Positions 34,264 through 43,038 are shown, numbered from the stretch's first letter. The stretch is DNA of 64,000 nucleotides from Allochromatium humboldtianum (GCF_013385175.1 NZ_JABZEO010000009.1:1-64000), one strand, 5' to 3'. Numbers and translations are program-made. The notes: generated from the sequence alone by a model not told the origin.

Positions 34264-35052
34264 TCAGGAACTGGGCACGAGATCGCGATAGGCATGCCAA
34301 CTGGCGTGCCCCACGAGCGGGATGGCGATGAAGAGGCCCAGGTAGAAGGTCGCCAGCCCGGCGCCGACGATCAGCACGATCAACCCCGCCCAGAGCAGCA
34401 TGGGGCCGGGATTTTGCGTCACGGCGCGCACACTGGTGCGCATGGCGGTCAGGGCGTCGACGTGTCGATCCGTGAGCAAGGGCACGGTGATGGCCATGAT
34501 CCCGAAGACGACGGCCGCAAAGCCGGCGCCGATGACGGTGATGGTCGCCAGCAGGAGCAGGTGATCCCCCGAGAAGAACACGACCGGCAGGAAGTTGTCG
34601 AGCGTCGGGAAGGGATCGTCGAACAACAGCGCGATCGACACCAGCGAGACCACCAGCCAGGCTTGCAGGCTCACGAACAGAAAAGCCGCGACCATCCCCA
34701 ACTGTCCCTGATTACGCCTGAAAGCCTCCAGCGCTTGACAGGACTCCAGCGATTCGCCGCGCTCCAGGTGGGCGCTCATCTGATAGAGTCCGATCGACAG
34801 CATCGGCGCCATCAGAAAGAATCCGGCGATCAGGAAGGGCACCAGAAAGGTCAGCTCACCGAGGATCATCAGCGTAGTGATGAGCAGACTGAGCAGCACG
34901 ATCCCGGTGCCGTAGGTCAGGCTGTAACCGGGTGCGGCGCGCACATCGGCCCAGCCCTTGCGCAGCCATTCCCAGGGATGGCTGAAATCGATGGTCGAGA
35001 CGCGCAGACCCGCTTGGCCGTCGAAGTGATCGGCCGTCATGACGTGTGGCAT
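34264..35052 (-). CDS. DUF2189 integral membrane protein
   Basis: A 262-residue protein with about six transmembrane segments: YGTGIVLLSLLITTLMIL, FLVPFLIAGFFLMAPML, AAFLFVSLQAWLVVSLVS, LLLATITVIGAGFAAVVFG, LWAGLIVLIVGAGLATFY and the following stretch. The N-terminal WEWLRKGWADVRAAPGYSL and GHASWHAYRDLV at the end are typical of DUF2189. ATG 35052 fits the family start. Function is unknown; these proteins are often near respiratory or metal-related genes. Its stop lies 2 bp from the convergent sulfotransferase stop. Confidence 0.88.
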   Translation of the reverse strand: MPHVMTADHFDGQAGLRVSTIDFSHPWEWLRKGWADVRAAPGYSLTYGTGIVLLSLLITTLMILGELTFLVPFLIAGFFLMAPMLSIGLYQMSAHLERGESLESCQALEAFRRNQGQLGMVAAFLFVSLQAWLVVSLVSIALLFDDPFPTLDNFLPVVFFSGDHLLLLATITVIGAGFAAVVFGIMAITVPLLTDRHVDALTAMRTSVRAVTQNPGPMLLWAGLIVLIVGAGLATFYLGLFIAIPLVGHASWHAYRDLVPSS

Positions 35053-35167
35053 TGGCAGGCTCCTCCAGAGTGTTCTAATCGTTATGGAACGCGCCTGAAC
35101 ACAATACATATCATTGAAAGCACGGGACAGACGCGTCGTTCTCTGGTGGGGACGACTTGGACGGAGT

Positions 35168-37144
35168 TCAACTCTCGATTGCTGAAGAAGAACCGGGAGC
35201 GATCGTCTCCGGTCCGCGATACTCGATCGCCAGCAGGGTGATGTCGTCGGACTGGGGCGTCTCGCCGGCGAAGGACTGGACACGTTCCAGCAGCATCGCG
35301 AGCAGGCCCGCCAGATCCGGCTGCGGTTCGGATTCGAGGGTGTCGAGCAGACGCGCCTCGGAATAGAACGCATCCTGCGCGTTCATGGCCTCGGTGACGC
35401 CGTCGGTATAGAGCAGCAGCCGCTCGCCTGGGGCCAGACGCAGGGAGGCCGACCGATAGACCACGCCCTCCATGATGCCGAGCAGCAATTGCGGCGTTCC
35501 CTTGAGCAATCGCGGTGACTGACCATCCGCCCCGATCAGCACCGGCGGATTGTGACCGGCATTGGTGTACTCCAGATCGCCGGTGCGCGCATCGAGCACG
35601 CCGCAGAAGACGGTGACGAACATGTTGTTGGGATTGTCGGCGGCCAGCTCAGCGTTGACCTGGGTCAGGATCTCGGCCGAGCTGTGCCGATCGCGCGCGG
35701 TCGACTTGATCAGGGTCTTGGTGACGGCCATGAACAGCGCCGCCGGCACGCCCTTGCCCGAGACGTCGGCGATCAGAAAGCAGAGCCGGTGTTCATCGAG
35801 CGGGAAGAAGTCGTAGAAGTCGCCGCCGACCTCGCGTGCCGGCACGATGAGCGCGCGCAGATCGAATTCGTCCCGATCGGGGATCGGCGGAAACAGCTTG
35901 GGCAGGATCGCCATCTGGATGTCGCGCGCGATCGCCAGCTCGCTCTCGATGCGCTCCTTGGCCGCCGTCGTCGTCTTGAGCCACTCGATGTGCCGGCGCA
36001 GCGCCGTGCGCATGGACGCGAAGGACTCGGTCAGCCGGCCCACTTCGTCGCGTCGCCGAACCTCGGGCAGAGGCGCGTCGAAATCGCCCCCGGCGATGCG
36101 GTCGGTCGAGTCGGCGAGCGCGCACAGCGGGCGGCTGATGGAGCGTGCGATCAGCAGCACGACCAGCAGCGAGACCAGCAACCCCAGACTGCCGACGGTC
36201 GCGGCATTGCGGGTCAGACGATTGATGTCGTCGAACAGCTCGTCCTCGGGGAACACGATGGCAAGCGTCCAGTCCGATGAGTCGATGGGGGCATAGTGGA
36301 CGTGCGCCATCACGCCGAACAGCGGGGTGTGCTGGATGAACCCCGACTCGCCATCGATCAGGGTTCGCGCCTGTCGACGCAACGCGTCGGCCTCATCCCC
36401 ATGGGCCGCCGCCAGACTGAACAGGCTCTCGTTCATGATGAAGTCGGTGTTGGGGTGGCTGAGAATGGCGCCATTGCGTGAGATCAGGACCGCGAAGCCA
36501 TGCTGGAGCACCCGGAATTCGGCCAGCTCGTGCGTGAGCCAGTCGAGGGCGATGTCGGCGGCCAGGATGCCGATCAGACGCTCGCCATCCGGAGTCGCCT
36601 GCGTCACGGGCTGTGAGAAGGTTGCGATCAGCTGCGTGTTGCCGGCCCCCAGCTCGTAGTAAGGCTCACTCCATTCGGCGCGCCCCAGTTCACGCGGGAT
36701 CTGATACCAGTCCGAGAACAGATAGTCCTGCTCTTCCAGGGCGAAACTCAACTCGATCCGGCCATCGCGCCGGAAGACATAGGGCGCATGGCGTCGATCG
36801 GGATCGCCCAGCACCGAGGGCTCGAACCCCATGGCCATCCCGAACAGCTCGGGATTCATCTCCAGGGCACGCCGCAGCAGAGGCACGATGTCGTTTTCGC
36901 CAAGACGCACCGAGTCGAGCGTACCGGCCAGGGTTTCGGTCGCGCGCCGCACCGAGATCAGGACGCGCTCCACACGCTGTACCAATGCCAACGATCGGTT
37001 GTGCGCGTTGTCCTGCAAACGCTGCAACAACAGCTCACGCGCCTGATAGTGATACAGCCCCAGGCTGGTGCCGAGAATGACGGCCACGCACAGCATCACC
37101 GAGAGAATCAGCCGTGCACCGATGCCGGAGAAACGCGCCATCAT
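35168..37144 (-). CDS. Membrane sensor PP2C (SpoIIE/RsbU-type) phosphatase with Cache and HAMP domains
   Basis: The 658-residue protein has a TM helix at about 9-28, a periplasmic double-Cache-like sensor (about 35-310; motifs SDWYQIPR, EPYYELGAG, SHPNTDFIM), a second TM near 315-338, a HAMP linker, a short coiled coil, then a PP2C/SpoIIE phosphatase (about 425-640). The latter shows REVGGDFYDFFPL, IADVSGKGVPAALFM, NAGHNPP and LYTDGVTEA with the metal-binding aspartates. It should dephosphorylate the STAS antagonist encoded upstream. ATG 37144 overlaps the preceding stop by ATGA, supporting coupling in the four-gene operon. Confidence 0.93.
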   Translation of the reverse strand: MMARFSGIGARLILSVMLCVAVILGTSLGLYHYQARELLLQRLQDNAHNRSLALVQRVERVLISVRRATETLAGTLDSVRLGENDIVPLLRRALEMNPELFGMAMGFEPSVLGDPDRRHAPYVFRRDGRIELSFALEEQDYLFSDWYQIPRELGRAEWSEPYYELGAGNTQLIATFSQPVTQATPDGERLIGILAADIALDWLTHELAEFRVLQHGFAVLISRNGAILSHPNTDFIMNESLFSLAAAHGDEADALRRQARTLIDGESGFIQHTPLFGVMAHVHYAPIDSSDWTLAIVFPEDELFDDINRLTRNAATVGSLGLLVSLLVVLLIARSISRPLCALADSTDRIAGGDFDAPLPEVRRRDEVGRLTESFASMRTALRRHIEWLKTTTAAKERIESELAIARDIQMAILPKLFPPIPDRDEFDLRALIVPAREVGGDFYDFFPLDEHRLCFLIADVSGKGVPAALFMAVTKTLIKSTARDRHSSAEILTQVNAELAADNPNNMFVTVFCGVLDARTGDLEYTNAGHNPPVLIGADGQSPRLLKGTPQLLLGIMEGVVYRSASLRLAPGERLLLYTDGVTEAMNAQDAFYSEARLLDTLESEPQPDLAGLLAMLLERVQSFAGETPQSDDITLLAIEYRGPETIAPGSSSAIES

Positions 37145-38193
37145 TGGACTCCGAGACGTTCGATATCGGCCGGCATGGCGTCGATCATCTCCAGGCGCTG
37201 CAAGGCTTCGCCGGCCAGATCGACATCTTCTGGGTGCAGTCGCCAATCCCAGCCCTGTTCGCCCGGCTCACCCATGACCGCGCGGATCTGTTCCAGCATC
37301 CAGCGCTGATGGATACGATTGGCCGGTACATGCGCCGCGCGCTGGTGCTGGAGCACGAGATCGAGCGCGCCCTCCGGATCGGCAAAGGCCTGCTCCCAAC
37401 CGCGCCGGGTGGCGGCCACGAAGGCGGCGATCGCGGCGGATTTTTCGCGCTGGGTTCGTTCCAACGCATAGAGCCCGTCCTCGGGGAAGTCGATCCCATA
37501 CTCGGACAGCCGGAACACCGTCAGTGCTTCCGGTTCCAGACCGGCATTGATCAACAGATGATATTCGTTGTACAGCATCCCTGACATCGCCTCGACTCCG
37601 CCGCGCAGGAAGAGATTGACCGTTTGCGACTGCGGCACGCGCTTGACCTCCAGCCCCCGAGTGCGCAGCAGGGCCTCGACCGGCAGGGACGGCTCGTTCT
37701 GCCAGACCCCGACACGCCGCCCATCGAGATCGGACAGACGGCGCACATTCGAGCCGGAGCGCGCGATCAGTACCACCGAGGAGCGCTGGAACAGTTGCGC
37801 GACATTGACCAGGGGCACCCCCTCGGCGCGGGCCTTGATGGCCGTCGACAGCCACAGCACCGCCAGATCCACCTCGCCCGCTTCGAGGGCCGCGCGCGGT
37901 GAGCGCACATGGCCCATGCTCAGAATACTGGCCTCGATCCCCGCCTCGCGATAGAACCCGCGTGCCTGCGCGACATAGTAGCCGGCGAACTGGGCCTGCG
38001 GCTGCCAGGCAAGCATCAGGCGCAGCGGCGTCGGCGCCGCTTCTTCAGGCTCCGGATGTTCGGTCTCGGCCCAGGTCGGCGGAACGATCAGCAGCATGAT
38101 CACCAGCAGACTCCAGTCTCGCACCGCCGCACGCCTCGGCCCACACGGCAGCGCAGACCGGCTGAACAACCGCTCAACCAGGTGATCGATCAC
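37141..38193 (-). CDS. ABC-type solute-binding protein, NMT1/SsuA-like
   Basis: The 350-residue protein has an N-terminal hydrophobic segment (WSLLVIMLLIVPPTWA) that looks like a secretion signal, preceded by about 27 residues that may reflect an earlier-than-real start. The mature part matches NMT1/THI5-like binding proteins: LMLAWQPQAQFAGYYVAQARG near 58-78, DLDGRRVGVWQNE near 134-146, EYGIDFPEDG near 229. No permease or ATPase gene is adjacent. Its position inside a partner-switching operon, overlapping both neighbours, suggests it may act as a periplasmic ligand sensor for the Cache phosphatase rather than for import (inference). Confidence 0.85.
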   Translation of the reverse strand: MIDHLVERLFSRSALPCGPRRAAVRDWSLLVIMLLIVPPTWAETEHPEPEEAAPTPLRLMLAWQPQAQFAGYYVAQARGFYREAGIEASILSMGHVRSPRAALEAGEVDLAVLWLSTAIKARAEGVPLVNVAQLFQRSSVVLIARSGSNVRRLSDLDGRRVGVWQNEPSLPVEALLRTRGLEVKRVPQSQTVNLFLRGGVEAMSGMLYNEYHLLINAGLEPEALTVFRLSEYGIDFPEDGLYALERTQREKSAAIAAFVAATRRGWEQAFADPEGALDLVLQHQRAAHVPANRIHQRWMLEQIRAVMGEPGEQGWDWRLHPEDVDLAGEALQRLEMIDAMPADIERLGVQ

Positions 38194-38627
38194 GAAGCAC
38201 GCCCACCCTCATCCGCCGGTTGCTGCATGACCAGTGAGACCAGATTGCGTCCCTGCTCGCGCCGACAGCTCAGTTCAGTCACCATCTGGCGCACCAGGAA
38301 CCAGCCCAGACCGCCGACGGTGCGCTGCTCCAGTGTCGCGGCCAGATCCGGTTCCGGCAGGTTGGCCGGGTCGAACGGCTGTCCGTCGTCGAGCACATCG
38401 AGTACGAACCGCTCGGCGCTCGGCGAGATCCGCAGCTCGATCTCGCCCGGCTGACCCGGCGGATAGGCATAGTGACAGATATTGACGAACACCTCTTCGA
38501 GCGCCAGCGCGAGCCGTCCGCCGAGATGCGGATCGAGTCCGGCCTGTTCGATCCCGGACTTCAGGAAGGCCTGGGCGGCGGGCAACTGCTCGACAGTCGC
38601 CGGCAGACGCCGGGTCACGGCGTTCAT
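38190..38627 (-). CDS. Anti-sigma-type serine kinase (RsbW/SpoIIAB-like HATPase)
   Basis: The 145-residue protein from ATG 38627 has the GHKL ATPase pattern of RsbW-like proteins: LALALEEVFVNICHYAYP near 39-56 (N-box), LDVLDDGQPFDP near 75-86, and GGLGWFLVRQM near 103-113 in place of the usual GxGL lid. It should phosphorylate the STAS protein encoded just upstream and/or bind a target regulator. ATGA overlaps link it to both neighbouring genes. No sigma factor is encoded nearby, so the output target is not known. Confidence 0.9.
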   Translation of the reverse strand: MNAVTRRLPATVEQLPAAQAFLKSGIEQAGLDPHLGGRLALALEEVFVNICHYAYPPGQPGEIELRISPSAERFVLDVLDDGQPFDPANLPEPDLAATLEQRTVGGLGWFLVRQMVTELSCRREQGRNLVSLVMQQPADEGGRAS

Positions 38628-38965
38628 CCGGCTTGCACTGCGGCGATCGCCTCGGGCAGCGAATCGCACACTCTGAACAGCGACAGCAGCCCCGTCATCT
38701 CGAAGACCTCGCGCACACCGGGCTGAAGATTGACATAGACCAGCGCCCCGCCCTGCGCCAGCAGTGGCTTGCTCGTGTTGAGCAGGGCGCGCAGACCGGC
38801 GCTGCTGATATAGACCAATGGACCGAAGTCCACCACCAGCTGTCGCGCGCCCTCGGCGACGAGGCGGTTGAGACGTTGTTCGTAATCCGCGCTGCTGAGC
38901 GCGTCGAGCTGACCGGACACCTTCAGGACGCGAAGGTCGCCCTGGAATGTGATTTCGATATCCAT
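38624..38965 (-). CDS. STAS-domain anti-sigma factor antagonist
   Basis: The 113-residue protein is a single STAS domain: VSGQLDALSSADYEQRLNRL near 17-36 and DFGPLVYISSAGLRALLNTS near 45-64, which includes the phosphorylatable serine pair in YISSAGLR. It is the first gene of the operon STAS, kinase, binding protein, phosphatase. In such switches the unphosphorylated STAS protein sequesters the kinase/anti-factor, and the PP2C phosphatase resets it. An AGTATACT sequence about 75 bp upstream could be part of the promoter, without a clear -35. Confidence 0.92.
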   Translation of the reverse strand: MDIEITFQGDLRVLKVSGQLDALSSADYEQRLNRLVAEGARQLVVDFGPLVYISSAGLRALLNTSKPLLAQGGALVYVNLQPGVREVFEMTGLLSLFRVCDSLPEAIAAVQAG

Positions 38966-39334
38966 GATTGTCGGAACCCTGTTGATCGTCGAGATGGGAC
39001 GTGCTCGACGGTGCTGAATCGGTTGGATGGCGATTGAGTATACTACCGACGCGACACGCTGGAACCGGCCAGGGCGCCGGGCCTCGACTACATCACCGAC
39101 CTGCTCGCCCGCTCGATCGAGGAGGCACGGCTACTGGAGGTGCGCGGGCGCGTGACCCAGATCACGGGCACCATCATCAAGGCGATGGCGCCGGGTGCAC
39201 GCATCGGCGAACTCTGTCATCTGCGCAATCCGAGCCAGGAACAAAGGATGACTCCTTCGCGGCACATAATCACACGGGACGCAAAAGTTTACTCTATCCC
39301 TCTTCATTCCAATCCATTTTCGGAGTCATCGTTC
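38966..39334. other. 369-bp region between the STAS operon and the MBL gene
   Basis: The region holds an AGTATACT motif near 39037-39044, a degraded piece of a type III secretion ATPase gene (39056-39235, listed separately) and an AT-richer leader before the MBL gene (about 39245-39320) where its promoter probably lies. No intact gene is seen. Confidence 0.6.
39056..39235 (+). pseudogene. Relic of a type III secretion / flagellar-type ATPase (SctN/FliI N-terminal fragment)
   Basis: The translation reads LLARSIEEARLLEVRGRVTQ, then ITGTIIKAMAPGARIGELCH and LRNPS. This is the characteristic N-terminal beta-barrel segment of SctN (YscN/HrcN)-type ATPases, residues ~10-60. No start codon context, Walker A or any downstream part of an ATPase follows. 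The frame enters it from a TGA at 39035 and continues without stop into the downstream metallo-beta-lactamase-fold gene. It looks like a remnant left by deletion of a secretion gene. A functional fusion using GTG 39140 is possible but unlikely because the MBL gene has its own start. Confidence 0.65.
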
Positions 39335-40303
39335 ATGTCACACCCCCACTTCCAGGAGATCGCCGAGGGTATCTACTGCATCGAGACCGGACTCTATCGC
39401 CATGGTCTGGCCGCCGCCTATCTGGTGCGCTCGGGCGAGCGTCTGGCCTTTGTCGACACCGGGCCGGCCAACGCGGCTCCGGCCCTGCTGGCGACCGTCG
39501 CTGCGCTCGGACTGACGCCCGAGCACGTCGACTATGTGATGCCGACCCATGTGCATCTGGACCATGCCGGCGCCTCGGGTCATCTGATGGCCGCCTGTTC
39601 CAATGCACGTCTGGCGGCTCATCCCAAGGGCGCGCCGCACCTGATCGACCCGAGCAAGCTCATCGCCGGTTCCAGCGTCGTCTATGGCGAAGAGAACTTC
39701 GAGCGCGACTTCGGCGCGCCCCTGCCGATCCCGGCCGAGCGCGTCATTGTCGCCGAGGACGGACAGACCTTCGATCTGAACGGGCGGACTCTGACCTTCA
39801 TCGACACCCCAGGGCACGCCAATCATCACGGCTGCATCCTCGACAGCCGGACGCAGAGCTTCTTCACCGGCGACACCTTCGGCATCGCCTATCGCGAGTT
39901 CGACACGGCGAGCGGTCCCTGGCTGTTCGCGCCGACCACGCCGGTCGCTTTCGATCCGGACATCTGGCTCGCCAGTCTCGACAAGCTGATGGCGCACGCT
40001 CCCCAGGCCATGTATCTGACCCATTATGGGCGTGTCGACCGCCCGGTTGAGCGCGTCGAAGCTGTGCGTCGGAGCATCCGTGATCTGGCCGAACTGGCAT
40101 TGCGTGAGGAAGGTCAGCCCGAAGATGGACGACAGGGACGGATCAAGGAGTCGGTCACAGCGCATCTGATGCAGCGCGCACGCGAGCATGGCGTGGACCT
40201 GAACGACGCGCACATCCAGGAACTCTTGACCGTCGATACCGAACTCAACGCCCAGGGATTGGAAGTCTGGCTCAAGCGGCGCGAGAAACGCGCGGCAGGC
40301 TGA
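39335..40303 (+). CDS. Metallo-beta-lactamase-fold hydrolase
   Basis: The 322-residue protein from ATG 39335 (CGGAG upstream) has the dinuclear metal motif THVHLDHAG near 66-74, then GHANHHGCIL near 155-164 and GDTFGIAYREFDT near 173. It continues into a helical C-terminal region of about 90 residues. It belongs to the glyoxalase II/MBL superfamily; the substrate cannot be told. The reading frame is open upstream through the secretion-ATPase relic, but the family homology starts only at HFQEIAEGIYCIETG. Convergent with the fezB-like gene, 9 bp apart. Confidence 0.88.
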   Translation: MSHPHFQEIAEGIYCIETGLYRHGLAAAYLVRSGERLAFVDTGPANAAPALLATVAALGLTPEHVDYVMPTHVHLDHAGASGHLMAACSNARLAAHPKGAPHLIDPSKLIAGSSVVYGEENFERDFGAPLPIPAERVIVAEDGQTFDLNGRTLTFIDTPGHANHHGCILDSRTQSFFTGDTFGIAYREFDTASGPWLFAPTTPVAFDPDIWLASLDKLMAHAPQAMYLTHYGRVDRPVERVEAVRRSIRDLAELALREEGQPEDGRQGRIKESVTAHLMQRAREHGVDLNDAHIQELLTVDTELNAQGLEVWLKRREKRAAG

Positions 40304-40312
40304 GCGCGGTGA

Positions 40313-42412
40313 TCAGCGTTCCAGTTGCACGCCCTTGAGCGCATTGAGCAGCACGCCCAGCGTCGTGCCGTTGTGCAGCACGGCGCTGCCCAGGGGCGGC
40401 AGACGACCGCTCACCGCGCCGGCGAGGATCGCGGTATTCAGCCCGACCGCCGCGCGGAAATTGGTCCGGATCAGCCCCATGGTCTTGGCGGCGATCTCGC
40501 GCGCATCGGCCACGGCATCCAGCCGATCGTCCATCAGCAGGATATCGGCCGTCGCACGCGCGATATCCGCACCGCGCGGCATGGCGATGCCGACATCGGC
40601 CACGGTCAGCGCCGGTCCATCGTTGACCCCGTCGCCGACGAAGGCCACCCTCGCCCCTTCGGCCTGTAGCTGCTGCACCAGCGCCGCCTTGTCCTCGGGC
40701 ACGACCTCGGCATGGATGGCATCGAACCCGAGTTCACTTCCCAGCGCCTCGGCCATGGCGCGCCGATCACCCGAGATCATCACCAGCCGCTCGATCCCCA
40801 ACCGACGCAGACGCGCCAGCGTCGCCGGCGTCTCGGCGCGCAGGGTGTCGCGCAAGGCGATCAAGCCCACCGGACCGCGTTCATTGGCGACATAGAGCAG
40901 CGTCTTGCCTTCGGACTGAAGCCGCTCGATCCGCTCATCGAAGGGCGAGAAATCGAAGCCTTCGTGTGACTGGAGATAGTGACGACTGCCGATGACCAGC
41001 CGTCCGCTCGCCAACTGCGCGGAGACGCCATGCGCGACCAGATACTCGATCTCGCCATGACTGACGTGCGGCAGATCGCGATCGCGCGCCGCCTGGACCA
41101 CGGCATTGGCGATGGGATGACTGGCGTGTTCCTCGATCGAGGCCACCAGCGCCAGCAGATCGCGCTCGCTGCATCCGGCCTTGGGCTTGAGCACTTCGAC
41201 GTCCGTGACCATCAGCTCGCTGTGGGTCAGGGTGCCGGTCTTGTCGAACACGATCGTGTCGACTTCGGCCAGCCGCTCGATGGCGTCGCCACCGCGCATC
41301 AGCACCCCATACTCGGCCGCGCGCGCCATGCCGGACTTGATGCCGATCGGGGTGCCGAGCTTGAGCGCGCAGGCATAGTCGACCAGGAACACCGACTGCA
41401 CCCGGCGCGGATCGCGCGTCAGCGCATAGACGGCCGCGGCCGTACCCAGGGTCAGGTTCACACGCTGATCGGCGAGCCGCTCGGCCTCGCGCTGGCTGAC
41501 CGAACGCTTGGCGAGCGCCTCGCGGATGAAGCGCGACACCCGCGCGGCCGTGGTGTCTGCGCCGACCTCGGTGGCCTCGATCCGCAAGCGTCCCTCGATC
41601 ACCACCGACCCGCCGAGTGCGCGGCGGAACGGTTCCTTGCGCACCGGCGTATGCTCGCCGGTGATGGCGGACTGATCGACCAGGGCCAGTCCCTCGATCA
41701 CGCGCCCGTCGATCGGGATCTGCTCGCCGGCGCCGACCGCCACCAGATCGCCGACGCACACTTCGCTACTGGGTATCCGGATCAAGCGACCGTCGCGCTC
41801 GACCCAGGCCGGCGCCGGATCCGGACGCAACAGCCGCTGCAACAGTCGATCGGACTGACGCACCGTGCGTCGCTCCAGATAGGCGCCGAGTTCGAGCAGC
41901 AGCCCGGTGACGGTGGCGGCATAGACCTCGCCGCGCGCGGCGGACAGTCCGATCGCCAGCGCGTCCAGCACCTCGACCTTGACGCCCGCGTTGACCAGCG
42001 TGTCCAGACCGCGCGCCAGCGTCGGACCGACCTTGAGCGCCGTCAGGCCCAGCTTCAGGGGCGGCGGCAGGAGCGGCAGCAGGGCCAGTGTCAGCACCGA
42101 AACGGCCAGCGGCGCCAGCTCGCTCTCAGACTCCTCGCCCGTGTCAAAGGTCTCGTCAGGCTCCGGCTCGCGATAGTCGCCGAGCCGCTGCAACACCGCC
42201 TCGCGGTGCGTCGTCAGTGGATCGAACTCGACGATCAGCGAGCGGCTCGCGCGGACGGCCTGGACACCGAGCACGCCGGGCAGCGCCTCCATCCAGGCTT
42301 CGAGATCGCCCGGCCCCTGACCGGGCGCACCGAGTCGCGGCAGACGCAGACGCAGACGTCCGGGCAGTTCATGAACGATCCGATACGAGAGCACGGCGGC
42401 GGCCTGGGACAC
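40313..42412 (-). CDS. fezB: P1B-6-like metal-transporting ATPase (FezB-like)
   Basis: The 699-residue P-type ATPase begins with an HMA_2-like domain (SYRIVHELPGRLRLRLPRL) that has the PGRLR motif instead of CxxC metal ligands. It contains TGEHTPV (actuator), DKTGTLTHSEL near 388 (phosphorylation site), and VGDGVNDGPAL (hinge). The membrane metal site lies in VDYACALKLGTP near 345, where the usual CPC is replaced by YAC, as in the P1B-6 group. FezB, the P1B-6 ATPase of ferrosome operons, is thought to move iron into a membrane-bound store. A GTG start at 42412 follows AGGAAG. The neighbouring small genes support the fez interpretation. Confidence 0.8.
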   Translation of the reverse strand: MSQAAAVLSYRIVHELPGRLRLRLPRLGAPGQGPGDLEAWMEALPGVLGVQAVRASRSLIVEFDPLTTHREAVLQRLGDYREPEPDETFDTGEESESELAPLAVSVLTLALLPLLPPPLKLGLTALKVGPTLARGLDTLVNAGVKVEVLDALAIGLSAARGEVYAATVTGLLLELGAYLERRTVRQSDRLLQRLLRPDPAPAWVERDGRLIRIPSSEVCVGDLVAVGAGEQIPIDGRVIEGLALVDQSAITGEHTPVRKEPFRRALGGSVVIEGRLRIEATEVGADTTAARVSRFIREALAKRSVSQREAERLADQRVNLTLGTAAAVYALTRDPRRVQSVFLVDYACALKLGTPIGIKSGMARAAEYGVLMRGGDAIERLAEVDTIVFDKTGTLTHSELMVTDVEVLKPKAGCSERDLLALVASIEEHASHPIANAVVQAARDRDLPHVSHGEIEYLVAHGVSAQLASGRLVIGSRHYLQSHEGFDFSPFDERIERLQSEGKTLLYVANERGPVGLIALRDTLRAETPATLARLRRLGIERLVMISGDRRAMAEALGSELGFDAIHAEVVPEDKAALVQQLQAEGARVAFVGDGVNDGPALTVADVGIAMPRGADIARATADILLMDDRLDAVADAREIAAKTMGLIRTNFRAAVGLNTAILAGAVSGRLPPLGSAVLHNGTTLGVLLNALKGVQLER

Positions 42413-42448
42413 GGTTCAACTTCCTGGATATGAACGACGAACGCCGGA

Positions 42449-42850
42449 TCAGTCGGAATCCGGACGTTGACTGGCGTGATGGAGTTCGGCCTGAGCATCG
42501 CCGAAGCGCTCCTTGACCTCCTCCAGACCGCCCTGCAACAGCGACCACGCCTGGACCACGCCCTTGATGGCGGTGCGCTGGACCTGCTCGTTGGTCAGCA
42601 GATAGGTCGCGGCGGCGCCGATCAGCAATCCCTTGAGGAAACGGTCGCGCGGCAGGATCGAAGACGACTGGGTGCGTTGCGGCAGTCCCTGGTAGACGGG
42701 CATCTGGGCCTGATAGCCGTAAGCGTCCGGCTGCCCCCAATGCGGAGCGGCCGCCGGACCCTGGCCGGCCGGCGGCGGGGTCTGTCCCGGCATCTGTTGC
42801 GACATCCAGGGGCCTTGACCTGGAGCGTAGGAACGATTGTCTTGACTCAT
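42449..42850 (-). CDS. Small membrane-associated protein, YtxH-like, of the fez-like cluster
   Basis: A 133-residue protein: residues 1-70 are rich in Pro, Gln and Gly (MSQDNRSYAPGQGPWMSQQM...), then a membrane-like helix FLKGLLIGAAATYLLTNEQV near 75-94 and an amphipathic tail (LLQGGLEEVKERFGDAQAEL). The same FWKG/FLKG-x-LxGAAA-x-LLTN-x-xVQ pattern occurs in the protein encoded at 43393-43980, so the two are paralogous. Its ATG overlaps the upstream stop (ATGA). Small membrane proteins of this kind accompany FezB in ferrosome operons; a role in shaping or populating the compartment is inferred. Confidence 0.75.
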   Translation of the reverse strand: MSQDNRSYAPGQGPWMSQQMPGQTPPPAGQGPAAAPHWGQPDAYGYQAQMPVYQGLPQRTQSSSILPRDRFLKGLLIGAAATYLLTNEQVQRTAIKGVVQAWSLLQGGLEEVKERFGDAQAELHHASQRPDSD

Positions 42851-43038
42851 GCGGATTCTCCGGAAGTCTTGCGATCAGTGGTAGACGGAACCGATGCACT
42901 GGCGGAAGCGAGCGTCGCACGGCGCTGGAACAGACCGCGCAGAAACAGAACCAGCGCCGCGCCGGTCAGGGCGCCGCCGATGCCCTCGACGAGATTCTTG
43001 CGCACGCCATGCTGATGGCGCTGACGTGTATCAGCCAT
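42847..43038 (-). CDS. Small single-helix membrane protein of the fez-like cluster
   Basis: A 63-residue protein with a basic N-terminus (MADTRQRHQHGVRKN) and one glycine-containing hydrophobic helix EGIGGALTGAALVLFLRGLF near 18-37, then a short polar Ser/Thr tail. It overlaps both neighbours (8 bp upstream, ATGA downstream), arguing for one transcript and tightly coupled translation. No known domain. The GxxxG-like pattern could mediate helix packing in a membrane. Confidence 0.7.
   Translation of the reverse strand: MADTRQRHQHGVRKNLVEGIGGALTGAALVLFLRGLFQRRATLASASASVPSTTDRKTSGESA

Noticed and set aside
33724-35241. 505-codon plus-strand frame over the sulfotransferase and DUF2189 genes
   Set aside because: Out-of-frame and antisense to two well-supported genes; translation is low-complexity.
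39140-39334. MBL hydrolase starting at GTG inside the secretion-ATPase relic
   Set aside because: The MBL family match begins only after ATG 39335, which has its own CGGAG site; the upstream part matches SctN instead.
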